DNA of 44,343 bases from Clostridiales bacterium. GTDB lineage: Bacteria > Bacillota > Clostridia > Christensenellales > Borkfalkiaceae. Positions 33,076 through 40,806 of this stretch are shown piece after piece. Within the stretch, counting starts at the first letter, position 1. Every line of letters starts with the position of its first letter. Where the stretch lies: positions 74,506 through 118,848 of the forward strand of contig SVHP01000001.1 in NCBI GenBank assembly GCA_015055735.1, given 5' to 3'. Both the position numbers and the translations under genes were made by a program. The notes under the pieces are model-generated. The model ran no database searches, was not told where the DNA came from, and saw only the letters and a program-made list of their open reading frames with translations.

Positions 33076-34335
33076 CTATCCTTCGACCTTTTGATTTAAA
33101 GTCTTTTTATATTTCAATTTATTAACAATAGCAGAAACAAAACAAATTACCACGATTAAAGCGCTTAATACTAATAAAATAATAAATACAGGCGTCCAAT
33201 CGGAAAAATAGTCGTTTAATGCGCCCATACCTACCGTACTTAAAGCGCTACCCAAATAGCAAAATCCATCTAATATTCCACCCAAAAATCCCGAATTTGC
33301 TTTATCACGGAGAGAAAGTGGAATTATATTTGTGACAAGATTGTTAGCCGCACTCATCATCATTGAAGTACAACCCAATGCAATAAGTACCACAAGCCAA
33401 AGTTTAGTATTAAACAATAATGAAACGATACCTAAAAATATACTTGCAATCAAAAAAGTGATACCAGCAAGTGCAGAATAGTCCTTGATCTTTTTGTTTA
33501 ATGCTACTATAAAGGTTGTGCCAAAGACAGCGCAAATTGGTAAAACTATGGTCAAAACTTTAGAAACACTCGCAGGCAAATCAAAACTTTTTATTAAAAC
33601 GCTTGGTACCCACGCCATTAGCCCGTCCTTTACAAAGTTAACCATTATTGCAATTACGGCAAAAAGTATCAATAGTTTAACGACACTATTATCCATCTTT
33701 TTACCCTTTGATTTTTTTGACAACTCCTCTTCATCTTCTATTGCATCTGCGTTTGCAACCCTATTAGTACACTTATCAAATAATGCAAACCAAAGAACAC
33801 CAACAACAAACATAAAAATAGATGCAAACAAAAACGAATACTTAAAGTTTTCACCTATAATCGCTGAAAAACCGTAAGCAAAAAGCGTTCCTATACTTAC
33901 GGTTGTTGCCATTGCTACTATCGAAATTTTTATATACTTTGCATCAAGGTTTTTAGATAAAGTTAAAAGTAAAGAAGTCCATAAAAAGCTTTGAGAAATA
34001 CCGTTAACTAGCCATAAATATTGAATATATTCAAATGGAACTATGCATAAAAATAAAACGAAATTTACTATGGCTGAAACGATGACGGCAATAGAAAGCA
34101 CGTATTTTACATTATAATACTTACACAAAAAACCGTTTACAACCTGACCTATACCGTAAGAAAAGAAGAAAAAAGAGCCTATCGCCCCCACTTGAGCATC
34201 AGAAGTAATTTGGTAAAAATTTTTTATAACTTCTATATTTGCAGTATAACTATACCTACCAACGTAAGCGCTAGTATATAATGCCCAAGCCAAAATGATT
34301 AATAACATTTGTTTACTTTTGCTTAATTTATCCAT
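33076..34335 (-). CDS. MFS transporter, organophosphate:phosphate antiporter-like
   Basis: A 419-residue protein with about twelve membrane segments in two six-helix halves, separated by a charged cytoplasmic loop (near 195-220, DEEELSKKSKGKK). The beginning, WALYTSAYVGRYSYTANIEVI, and the overall layout resemble the GlpT/UhpT/PgtP (OPA) branch of the major facilitator superfamily. Its operon partners are methylglyoxal synthase and glycerate kinase. A phosphorylated or free three-carbon substrate such as phosphoglycerate, glycerol 3-phosphate or glycerate is the natural guess, but the substrate residues cannot be confirmed here. It has its own promoter, divergent from the LysR gene. Confidence 0.82.
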   Translation of the reverse strand: MDKLSKSKQMLLIILAWALYTSAYVGRYSYTANIEVIKNFYQITSDAQVGAIGSFFFFSYGIGQVVNGFLCKYYNVKYVLSIAVIVSAIVNFVLFLCIVPFEYIQYLWLVNGISQSFLWTSLLLTLSKNLDAKYIKISIVAMATTVSIGTLFAYGFSAIIGENFKYSFLFASIFMFVVGVLWFALFDKCTNRVANADAIEDEEELSKKSKGKKMDNSVVKLLILFAVIAIMVNFVKDGLMAWVPSVLIKSFDLPASVSKVLTIVLPICAVFGTTFIVALNKKIKDYSALAGITFLIASIFLGIVSLLFNTKLWLVVLIALGCTSMMMSAANNLVTNIIPLSLRDKANSGFLGGILDGFCYLGSALSTVGMGALNDYFSDWTPVFIILLVLSALIVVICFVSAIVNKLKYKKTLNQKVEG

Positions 34336-34382
34336 AATTCACCTAAACTAAAATTTTACAATACCTTTTCACATTTCATTAT

Positions 34383-34411
34383 ATTATAACATACATATTA
34401 TAATTTTTCAA
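34383..34411 (-). promoter_or_regulatory. Promoter of the MFS-mgsA-glxK operon
   Basis: Minus strand TTGAAA (34411-34406), 17-base spacer, TATAAT (34388-34383), about 48 bases upstream of the ATG at 34335. Confidence 0.75.
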
Positions 34412-34455
34412 GGTAAGTAATAGATATTTTGACCAGTATTTCTAAATTTTTATCT

Positions 34456-34475
34456 TTTTAATTTTGAAATTAAAA
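34456..34475. promoter_or_regulatory. Palindrome in the divergent region before the LysR gene
   Basis: TTTTAATTT-TG-AAATTAAAA is a perfect 9-2-9 inverted repeat between the divergent promoters. LysR proteins often bind such dyads near their own gene. The high AT content makes chance occurrence plausible. Confidence 0.35.
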
Positions 34476-34528
34476 CAATTAGAAATATATATTTTTTAGT
34501 TTTTTGATTTTTCACACTCATTTAACAC

Positions 34529-34556
34529 TTGACAAATATATAAAATGTGTTATACT
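34529..34556 (+). promoter_or_regulatory. Promoter of the LysR-hydrogenase pair
   Basis: TTGACA (34529-34534), 16-base spacer, TATACT (34551-34556). The start site would be near 34563, about 36 bases before the LysR ATG. Confidence 0.82.
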
Positions 34557-34598
34557 GTAAACCGAAATTATCTCTATATAACAAGGAAGGCTATTTTT

Positions 34599-35534
34599 AT
34601 GAATATTTTGCACATGAAATATGCAGTAGAAGTTGCAAATACCCGTTCGATCAGTAAGGCGGCGGAAAATCTTTACACTTCACAGCCGAATTTAAGTCGT
34701 GCAATCAAAGCCTTAGAAAACGACTTAAAGATTAAAATATTTAAGCGTTCGTCAAAGGGATTAGAAATCACTATTGCAGGCGAAGAATTTTTGCTTTATG
34801 CAAAGAACGCATTAGCCCAAATTAAAAAAATCGAGTCCCTTTACGAAAACCGTAACGAGAAAAAATTGCGCCTTTCCATATGCGTACCTAGAGCAAGTTA
34901 TTTTTCTTATGCTTTTTCAGATTTTGCAAAAGGATTAGACAGCGAATCGAGTGCCGAAATCGTTTATAAAGAAACTAATTCCATGCGTTCGATCTTAAAC
35001 GTCGTTAAAGAAGAATACGACCTTGGCGTAGTTAGATATCAAAGCACTTTTGAAAAATATTTCAACACTCTTTTTGAAGAAAAAAAGTTAAATCATGAAG
35101 TGTTAAACGAATTCACCTACGTAATGCTTATAAATAAAAATAATCCATTAGCGCAAAAAGAACGGATTTTAGCAGAAGATTTGCAGGACTCTATTGAAAT
35201 TACTCACGGCGACCCGTACGTACCATCTCTCCCTCTTATCGACGTTAAAAGAGCCGAACTTTCGGAATTTAGCAAAAAGCGAATTATGGTTTTTGAAAGG
35301 GGTGTTCAGTTCACTTTATTAGAACAAGTGCCAAATACATTTATGTGGATTTCTTCAGCGCCAAAAGAATTGCTAGACAAATTTAATTTAGTAGAAAGAA
35401 AGTGCGAATTTAATACTAAAACGTATAAAGACGTTTTAATATATAGAAAAAAATACCATTTAACAAAATTAGACAATGAACTGATCGGAAAAATTATGGA
35501 TGCTAAACATAAATATTTCTTTGATCATAATTAG
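34599..35534 (+). CDS. LysR-family transcriptional regulator
   Basis: A 311-residue LTTR. The N-terminal winged helix reads MKYAVEVANTRSISKAAENLYTSQPNLSRAIKALEND, the standard HTH with SQPNLSRAIK as recognition helix. The linker helix and a two-lobed effector domain follow. The frame is open from 34545, but the earlier ATG overlaps the promoter -10. The ATG at 34599 has AAGGAAGG upstream and matches the family start. It ends 10 bases before a group-B-like [FeFe]-hydrogenase gene on the same strand, so it probably regulates that hydrogenase and/or the divergent MFS operon. The effector is unknown. Confidence 0.92.
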   Translation: MNILHMKYAVEVANTRSISKAAENLYTSQPNLSRAIKALENDLKIKIFKRSSKGLEITIAGEEFLLYAKNALAQIKKIESLYENRNEKKLRLSICVPRASYFSYAFSDFAKGLDSESSAEIVYKETNSMRSILNVVKEEYDLGVVRYQSTFEKYFNTLFEEKKLNHEVLNEFTYVMLINKNNPLAQKERILAEDLQDSIEITHGDPYVPSLPLIDVKRAELSEFSKKRIMVFERGVQFTLLEQVPNTFMWISSAPKELLDKFNLVERKCEFNTKTYKDVLIYRKKYHLTKLDNELIGKIMDAKHKYFFDHN

Positions 35535-35544
35535 AAGGTAGTTT

Positions 35545-36975
35545 ATGAGAAAATTTGACACCAAAGTTCAACATTTAAAATATAAAGTTTTAAGAGAAGT
35601 TGCTAGATTTGCTTGGCAAGGTACATTACAAGAAAACCTTTTAAGTATCCCAAAAATAACCGTTCCTGGCAAAGAGCCAACCATGCGTTGCTGTATTTAT
35701 AAAGAACAAGCAATCGTCACCGAACGTGTTAAATTAGCAATGGGTGGAGATAAAGATAATAAAAACGTCATTGAAGTTATCAACATCGCATGCGACGAGT
35801 GTCCTATGGGTGGTTATGAAGTAACCGATGCTTGCCGTGGCTGTTTAGCCCACCGTTGCGAAGACGCTTGCAAAAAAGGTGCGATTACCATTGACCATAA
35901 TCAAAAGGCTCACATTGATAAAAACAAATGCGTTGAATGTGGACTTTGCGCAAAAGTTTGTCCATACAGTGCGATTATCAACCACAAACGCCCTTGCGAA
36001 AAGGCGTGCAAAATCAACGCTATCACTATGGACGATGATAAATCGGCAAAAATTAACGACGAAAAATGCGTTTCTTGTGGCGCATGCGTTTATCAATGTC
36101 CTTGGGGCGCAATAAACGATAAGTCTTTTATTCTCGACGTTATCGACTTGATAAAAAACAGTAAGAACAATACCGAATATAAAGTTTACGCCGTAATTGC
36201 ACCTAGTATTGCTAGCCAATTCGTATATGCAAAACTCGGTCAAGTTTTAACGGGCATAAAAGAGTTAGGCTTTTTCGCCATTGAAGAAGCGGCGCTCGGC
36301 GCTGACATCGTTGCGCTTGCCGAAGCTAAAGAGTTGGTCGAAAAAGGGTTTTTAACAAGTTCGTGTTGTCCTGCTTTTGTTTCTTACGTTAAAAAGCAGT
36401 TCCCTGACCTTTCGGAATACGTTTCACACAACCTATCGCCTATGGCAACTATCGCTAAAAGTATAAAAGAAAAAGAGCCTAATGCAAAGGTCGTTTTCAT
36501 AGGACCTTGCACGGCAAAGAAAATGGAATTTCAACAAGAAAGCGTTTCCCCTTACGTTGATACCGTTATTACATTTGAAGAATTGCAAGCGCTTTTCGAT
36601 AGTAAAGATATAGAAATTGAAAAATTAGAAGAGCAATCTATTGACAGTGCGTCGTACTATGGTAGAATTTTCGGGCGTAGTTGTGGATTATCCGAAGCCG
36701 TTGCGGAAGGCATTAAAGAGCGTGGTCTTGAAGGTTTTGACCTAAAAGCAGTACCTTGCGACGGACTTGATGCGTGTAAAGTTGCGCTACTTAAAGCCAC
36801 AAAACGTATACTTGACGGAAACTTCATCGAAGGTATGGCTTGTGTTGGTGGTTGTATAGGTGGCGCAGGGTGTTTAACACACGGCGATATCAATAAATTA
36901 AAACTTGATAAACACGGTAAACTTTCAGTACACGAACAAATTACAAACGCTGTACAAAATTATCAAGATAAATAA
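35545..36975 (+). CDS. Monomeric [FeFe]-hydrogenase, group-B-like
   Basis: A 476-residue iron-only hydrogenase distinct from HydA. Ferredoxin-like Cys motifs occupy the N-terminal half: CDECP (83-87), CRGCLAHRCEDAC (97-109), CVECGLCAKVC (129-139), CEKAC (151-155) and CVSCGACVYQC (175-185). H-cluster motifs are L1 TSSCCPAF (271-278), L2 GPCTAKKME (320-328) and L3 MACVGGC (431-437). The CCP form of L1 and lack of an N-terminal [2Fe-2S] domain are typical of group B enzymes, which are less studied and thought to use ferredoxin. It could work in hydrogen evolution, uptake or sensing. It sits directly behind a LysR gene, probably co-transcribed, and ends at a strong terminator. Confidence 0.9.
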   Translation: MRKFDTKVQHLKYKVLREVARFAWQGTLQENLLSIPKITVPGKEPTMRCCIYKEQAIVTERVKLAMGGDKDNKNVIEVINIACDECPMGGYEVTDACRGCLAHRCEDACKKGAITIDHNQKAHIDKNKCVECGLCAKVCPYSAIINHKRPCEKACKINAITMDDDKSAKINDEKCVSCGACVYQCPWGAINDKSFILDVIDLIKNSKNNTEYKVYAVIAPSIASQFVYAKLGQVLTGIKELGFFAIEEAALGADIVALAEAKELVEKGFLTSSCCPAFVSYVKKQFPDLSEYVSHNLSPMATIAKSIKEKEPNAKVVFIGPCTAKKMEFQQESVSPYVDTVITFEELQALFDSKDIEIEKLEEQSIDSASYYGRIFGRSCGLSEAVAEGIKERGLEGFDLKAVPCDGLDACKVALLKATKRILDGNFIEGMACVGGCIGGAGCLTHGDINKLKLDKHGKLSVHEQITNAVQNYQDK

Positions 36976-36992
36976 ATACCTATATAAAAAAT

Positions 36993-37027
36993 AAGGCGTA
37001 GCGATAACAAGTATCGCTACGCCTTTT
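36993..37027. terminator. Terminator between the hydrogenase and the AAE transporter
   Basis: AAGGCGTAGCGATA (36993-37006) pairs perfectly with TATCGCTACGCCTT (37012-37025), followed by TTTT on the plus strand. The plus-strand run is strongest, but an A/T-rich flank also allows use by the convergent gene ending at 37041. Confidence 0.88.
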
Positions 37028-37040
37028 ATTTGCCGTTTAA

Positions 37041-38402
37041 TCACATCAATAAATTTATAAGTAAATTACAAGAAATAACAATTAAAACTAGCGCGATAGG
37101 ATAAGTTGAAGCGTAAGCGCCTGCAACGTCATCCGTTTTAGCGGTTGAAATCAAAGTTCCAAGTGCAGGGGTACTCGTCATACCACCAGTGATTGAACCA
37201 AGGTTGCTAAGAAGTGGTAATTTAAGTAAATATTTACCAAGGAAGAAACCTATTATCATAGGTATTATAGTCATAAGTGCGCCACCGACAAATCCCCAAG
37301 CAACGATACCAACGTCGCCACCGATTGCTGAAACTAGGCTTACACCACCATCAACACCTGCGCCGATTAAGAATAACATAAGTCCTAATTCTTTTAAGGT
37401 CTTAATAGTTGATTCAGGAATTTGTAAAGATAATTTACCGATTTTACCAAAGTGACCGAAGATCAAGCACATAATCAAAACGCCACCGGTAGTACCAAGC
37501 GAGAAGTTGATACCATTGAATAGTGGAATTTTAATTCCACCTAAAATCAAACCGCATACGATTGCAAGAGCAAGTGGTGTAAAACCAAAATCATCACAAA
37601 CGAACAAAGGCTTTTCTTGTTTTTGTGTGCGTTCTTCTAAAATTTCAGGTTTAAGCAAGCCTCTTTCGTAAGCCATATCTGCCTTAACGAATTTAGGAAG
37701 AAGTTGAACGAATAAAACTACGCCAACAACACCGAAAGGATAAGCAATTGCGTGACCGATAGTTACGTAGGTATCAGAATTTGGTCCAAACTTTTCAAAC
37801 ATAGCTTCTTGCGCTGCTGAATAACCAGGAGTGGTTGTGAGCGCGCCAGACAAGATACCTGACCAAAAATCCGAACCATATGGTGAAATGAAAGTAAATA
37901 GAACAGCAAGAGCAGTACCTATTAAAATTATAACGATACCCATCAAAATATAGGTTTTGAAATTTTTCTTTAAATCTCTAAAGAATTTAGGGCCTGCGAT
38001 AAAGCCAACTGAACCAACGAATAAAACTAAACCAACATTTTGAATAACGCTTTTATAGAAAGTAGTATTACCCTTTCCTGCTTCTAGACGAAGAGCGCTT
38101 ATAACAGGCAAATCGCTAGGTATTAAAGTGCAAAGATAACCAAATAAAATTGCAACAAGGAATACGCCAGCAGTACCCAAATTAACACCCTTAATAGTAA
38201 TTCTACCAAGCAAATAACCTAAAGCAGTGACAACGAATAGACCTGTTAAAAGAGCAGGCAAACTAAAAACGCTAACGTTTGTTACACCATTCTTTTCGGT
38301 AATTTTTGCATTAACCCCACACCATACGCCTACAGCAGCAACAGCAATGAGAGCAATAATGACCCAAAGCCATTTAAGGCTTTTCTTTTTTTGATTTTCC
38401 AT
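37041..38402 (-). CDS. Aspartate:alanine exchanger (AAE) family transporter
   Basis: A 453-residue membrane protein with about eleven hydrophobic segments and the two repeated family motifs GALTTTPGYSAAQE (near 180) and GGMTSTPALGTLIS (near 415). These are characteristic of the AspT/YidE/YbjL permease domain. Members include the aspartate:alanine antiporter AspT and the succinate exporter SucE1 of Corynebacterium. The central loop (about 235-265) is short and charged and lacks the TrkA-C domains of AspT, explaining the smaller size. The gene follows the frdA-like gene by 91 bases with only a weak hairpin between, so it may belong to that operon. A C4-dicarboxylate or amino-acid substrate is inferred from context. 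Confidence 0.85.
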   Translation of the reverse strand: MENQKKKSLKWLWVIIALIAVAAVGVWCGVNAKITEKNGVTNVSVFSLPALLTGLFVVTALGYLLGRITIKGVNLGTAGVFLVAILFGYLCTLIPSDLPVISALRLEAGKGNTTFYKSVIQNVGLVLFVGSVGFIAGPKFFRDLKKNFKTYILMGIVIILIGTALAVLFTFISPYGSDFWSGILSGALTTTPGYSAAQEAMFEKFGPNSDTYVTIGHAIAYPFGVVGVVLFVQLLPKFVKADMAYERGLLKPEILEERTQKQEKPLFVCDDFGFTPLALAIVCGLILGGIKIPLFNGINFSLGTTGGVLIMCLIFGHFGKIGKLSLQIPESTIKTLKELGLMLFLIGAGVDGGVSLVSAIGGDVGIVAWGFVGGALMTIIPMIIGFFLGKYLLKLPLLSNLGSITGGMTSTPALGTLISTAKTDDVAGAYASTYPIALVLIVISCNLLINLLM

Positions 38403-38466
38403 TTCTATTTTTTCTCCTTAAAGTCTTTTCTCACTTTCCCCTTTTCCATTTTGATAAAAGCCTAAT

Positions 38467-38486
38467 GCCCGACCAAAAGGTCGGGC
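38467..38486 (-). other. Hairpin between the frdA-like gene and the transporter
   Basis: GCCCGACC (38467-38474) pairs perfectly with GGTCGGGC (38479-38486) around a 4-base loop, 8 bases after the frdA-like stop. On the minus strand the T run starts only after ATTAGGC, so it is at best a leaky terminator or a 3'-end stabiliser that still allows expression of the transporter. Confidence 0.55.
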
Positions 38487-38493
38487 TATTACT

Positions 38494-40104
38494 TTAAATT
38501 GATGGTTGTTTGGTGTAGTTAGGAAGAAGTTGTGGAGAAAGTTTAGTTGGGTTTAATCCAGCGTCTTTCAATTCCTTATCAAAGTTCTTAACGTGATCTA
38601 AGGTTAGATCTTTAACTACAACGTCTTTATAAATCTTACCAACACTCTTACCAGCGTTTCTACCGAATACGATGATATCAAGTAAGCTGTTACCCATAAG
38701 TCTATTTCTACCGTGAATACCCCCAACGGCTTCGCCGGCAACGAATAGGTTTGGAACGGTCGTACTCATACCGTCAGCACTAATATCTAAACCACCGTTT
38801 TGATAGTGTAAGGTTGGATAGATAAGAATAGGATCTTTTCTAATATCGATACCGTATTTACCGAACATACGAAGCATAGCAGGAATTCTCTTTTCGATAG
38901 TGCCTTCGCCGTGAATGATATCGATCATAGGAGTATCTAGCCATACGCCTTCGCCATCGGTAGTTTTGATACCGTTATTTCTTTGTTTACATTCTCTAAT
39001 GATAGAAGAAGCAGTTACGTCACGAGTTTCAAGTGAGTAAACGAATGCTTCACCGTCTTTATTAACTAATTGAGCGCCTAAAGATCTAACCTTTTCGGTA
39101 ACTAGAGCACCGAAAATTTGGGTAGGTTCAGCAACGCCGGTTGGGTGATATTGAAGGGTATCAGCATAAAGAAGTTTTGCACCTGCTCTATAACCTAAAA
39201 CCAAACCGTCAGCCGTTGCGCCGTAGTGGTTAGAAGTTGGGAATCCTTGATAGTGAAGTCTTCCTGCGCCACCCGTTGCGATAATAACGGTCTTAGCCTT
39301 TGCAACGTAGATATCTTTAGTTTCCATATTCATTAAGATAGCGCCGGCAGCCTTGCCTTCGGTATCTTTAATAATTTCAATAGCAGAAGTGAAATCTACT
39401 ACAGGAATACCACGGTTTAACACTTCGTCACGAAGAGTTCTCATGATTTCAGCGCCTGAATAGTCTTTACAAGCGTGCATTCTCTTTCTAGAAGTACCAC
39501 CACCGTGAGTAGTAATCATAGTACCGTCAGCTTCTTTATCGAACATAACGCCTAAATCGTTAAGCCATCTAATAGCGTCTGGTGCTTCGGTAACGAGTTT
39601 ATATAAAAGTTCGTGTTTAGCAGCAAAGTGACCACCACCAAAAGCGTCTAGATAGTGAGTTGCAGGTGAATCGTTTGGTTTATCAGCTGCTTGGATTCCA
39701 CCTTCAGCCATCATGGTATTAGCATCGCCTATACGAAGTTTAGTAACCATCATAACTTTTGCGCCTGCATTATCAGCTTCGATAGCAGCAGAAGAACCTG
39801 CGCCACCACCACCGATAACTAAAACGTCAACGTCATAGTCAGGCTTAGATAGGTCGATATCCATATCTAAAACTCTAGATTTACCTTGTAAAAGGTCAGC
39901 GAGTTCGTGAAGAACTTTTCCACCCTTATTTGGGCCAACTTTTAATAATTCGTAAGCAGACTCGATATAGTCAGGGTGATTTTCTTGTAAAACCTTTTGC
40001 TTTTCGTCAGCACTCATTCTTGCGAATAAATTTTGAAGTCTTTTTTCTCTGCTTGCTTCAACCTTTTTCATTGAAGTAAGTTGTTCGTTAGTATAGTTAT
40101 ACAT
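38494..40104 (-). CDS. Soluble fumarate reductase-like flavoprotein subunit
   Basis: A 536-residue flavoprotein of the FrdA/SdhA/NadB family. The FAD dinucleotide motif VIGGGGAGSSAA starts near residue 96, after an unusual ~90-residue helical N-terminal extension. Residues matching the fumarate/succinate active site are all present: H320 (HPTG), R340 (EKVRSLG, the proton-shuttle arginine), H433 (HYQNGG) and R468 (HGRNRLMGNS). The covalent-FAD histidine position (SHT in FrdA) is N129 (ANTMMAEGG), so FAD should be non-covalent, as in NadB and soluble fumarate reductases. No signal peptide or membrane anchor. It ends an HdrA-MvhD-Flx-FrdB operon, 12 bases after its Fe-S partner. A fumarate or related 2-enoate acceptor is likely; aspartate oxidase activity is less likely given the partners. 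Confidence 0.85.
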   Translation of the reverse strand: MYNYTNEQLTSMKKVEASREKRLQNLFARMSADEKQKVLQENHPDYIESAYELLKVGPNKGGKVLHELADLLQGKSRVLDMDIDLSKPDYDVDVLVIGGGGAGSSAAIEADNAGAKVMMVTKLRIGDANTMMAEGGIQAADKPNDSPATHYLDAFGGGHFAAKHELLYKLVTEAPDAIRWLNDLGVMFDKEADGTMITTHGGGTSRKRMHACKDYSGAEIMRTLRDEVLNRGIPVVDFTSAIEIIKDTEGKAAGAILMNMETKDIYVAKAKTVIIATGGAGRLHYQGFPTSNHYGATADGLVLGYRAGAKLLYADTLQYHPTGVAEPTQIFGALVTEKVRSLGAQLVNKDGEAFVYSLETRDVTASSIIRECKQRNNGIKTTDGEGVWLDTPMIDIIHGEGTIEKRIPAMLRMFGKYGIDIRKDPILIYPTLHYQNGGLDISADGMSTTVPNLFVAGEAVGGIHGRNRLMGNSLLDIIVFGRNAGKSVGKIYKDVVVKDLTLDHVKNFDKELKDAGLNPTKLSPQLLPNYTKQPSI

Positions 40105-40116
40105 TTTTAATCCCCC

Positions 40117-40791
40117 TTACTTTTCAATATCTCTATTGTTATAGAGTTCTTTAAGTTCTTCAATAGGCTTATTCATAAGGGTTTCAATAATTTCCTTATA
40201 AACGCCCTCGTCAATTTCCTTAACCCTATCTAAAACGTGTTTAGATTCAGGTGCTAAGTATTTACCGTAAATTCTTCTTGCTAGTTCAGCAACTTGTGGG
40301 TGAGAAATACCTGCTGGGCAACGAGAAGAACAAACGCCACACATTACGCAGTCAAAAGATTCTTCAGCGCACTTAGCGAAATCGCCCCTTTGTGCGTATG
40401 CGATGTATTGCATAACGTTAAGACTTTGCGTACAAGCCTTAGTACAAGCGTTACAGCCGATACAAGCGTAAATTTCTGGATAAAGTTGCATCATAACCAT
40501 TTCCGAAGTTTTAACAGTTTCGATATCGTAAACTTGTTTAACTAGTGGGAAGAAAGGAAGGGTTGCAACGTACATATCGTTTTCAACTTTAGTTTGGCAA
40601 GCCAAACAAGCGTGAAGTTCTCTATCGCCCTTGATACGATAAATAGTTGAACAAGCACCACAGAATCCGTTTCTACAACCACAGCCACGAACTAATTGAT
40701 AGCCGGCGTATTCCATTGCCTTCATAATGGTTAAACTTTCAGGTACTTGGTATTTTTTACCGAAAAAATAAACATTAACTAAATTTTCCAT
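40117..40791 (-). CDS. Fumarate reductase-like/HdrC-like iron-sulfur subunit
   Basis: A 224-residue electron-transfer protein. The N-terminal [2Fe-2S] plant-type domain has C39, C44, C47 and C62 (GCRNGFCGAC, then HACLAC). The C-terminal alpha-helical domain has two complete four-cysteine sites: CIGCNACTKAC (110-120) and CVMCGVCSSRC (148-158). Classic FrdB/SdhB carries a [3Fe-4S] as third cluster. Two full [4Fe-4S] sites are closer to HdrC and the N-terminal half of TfrB. The HdrB-like CCG domain of TfrB is absent. Probably wires the Flx/HdrA module to the flavoprotein encoded 12 bases downstream. AAGGAG precedes the ATG. Confidence 0.85.
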   Translation of the reverse strand: MENLVNVYFFGKKYQVPESLTIMKAMEYAGYQLVRGCGCRNGFCGACSTIYRIKGDRELHACLACQTKVENDMYVATLPFFPLVKQVYDIETVKTSEMVMMQLYPEIYACIGCNACTKACTQSLNVMQYIAYAQRGDFAKCAEESFDCVMCGVCSSRCPAGISHPQVAELARRIYGKYLAPESKHVLDRVKEIDEGVYKEIIETLMNKPIEELKELYNNRDIEK

Positions 40792-40806
40792 TTGTTTTTC
40801 TCCTTA

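Noticed and set aside
35845-36243. 132-codon frame opposite the group-B hydrogenase
   Set aside because: Antisense of the cysteine-rich ferredoxin region; no start signal or family match.
38494-40104. L-aspartate oxidase (NadB)
   Set aside because: Non-covalent FAD fits, but the Fe-S partner, the Flx/HdrA operon and lack of nadA or nadC nearby favour a reductase.
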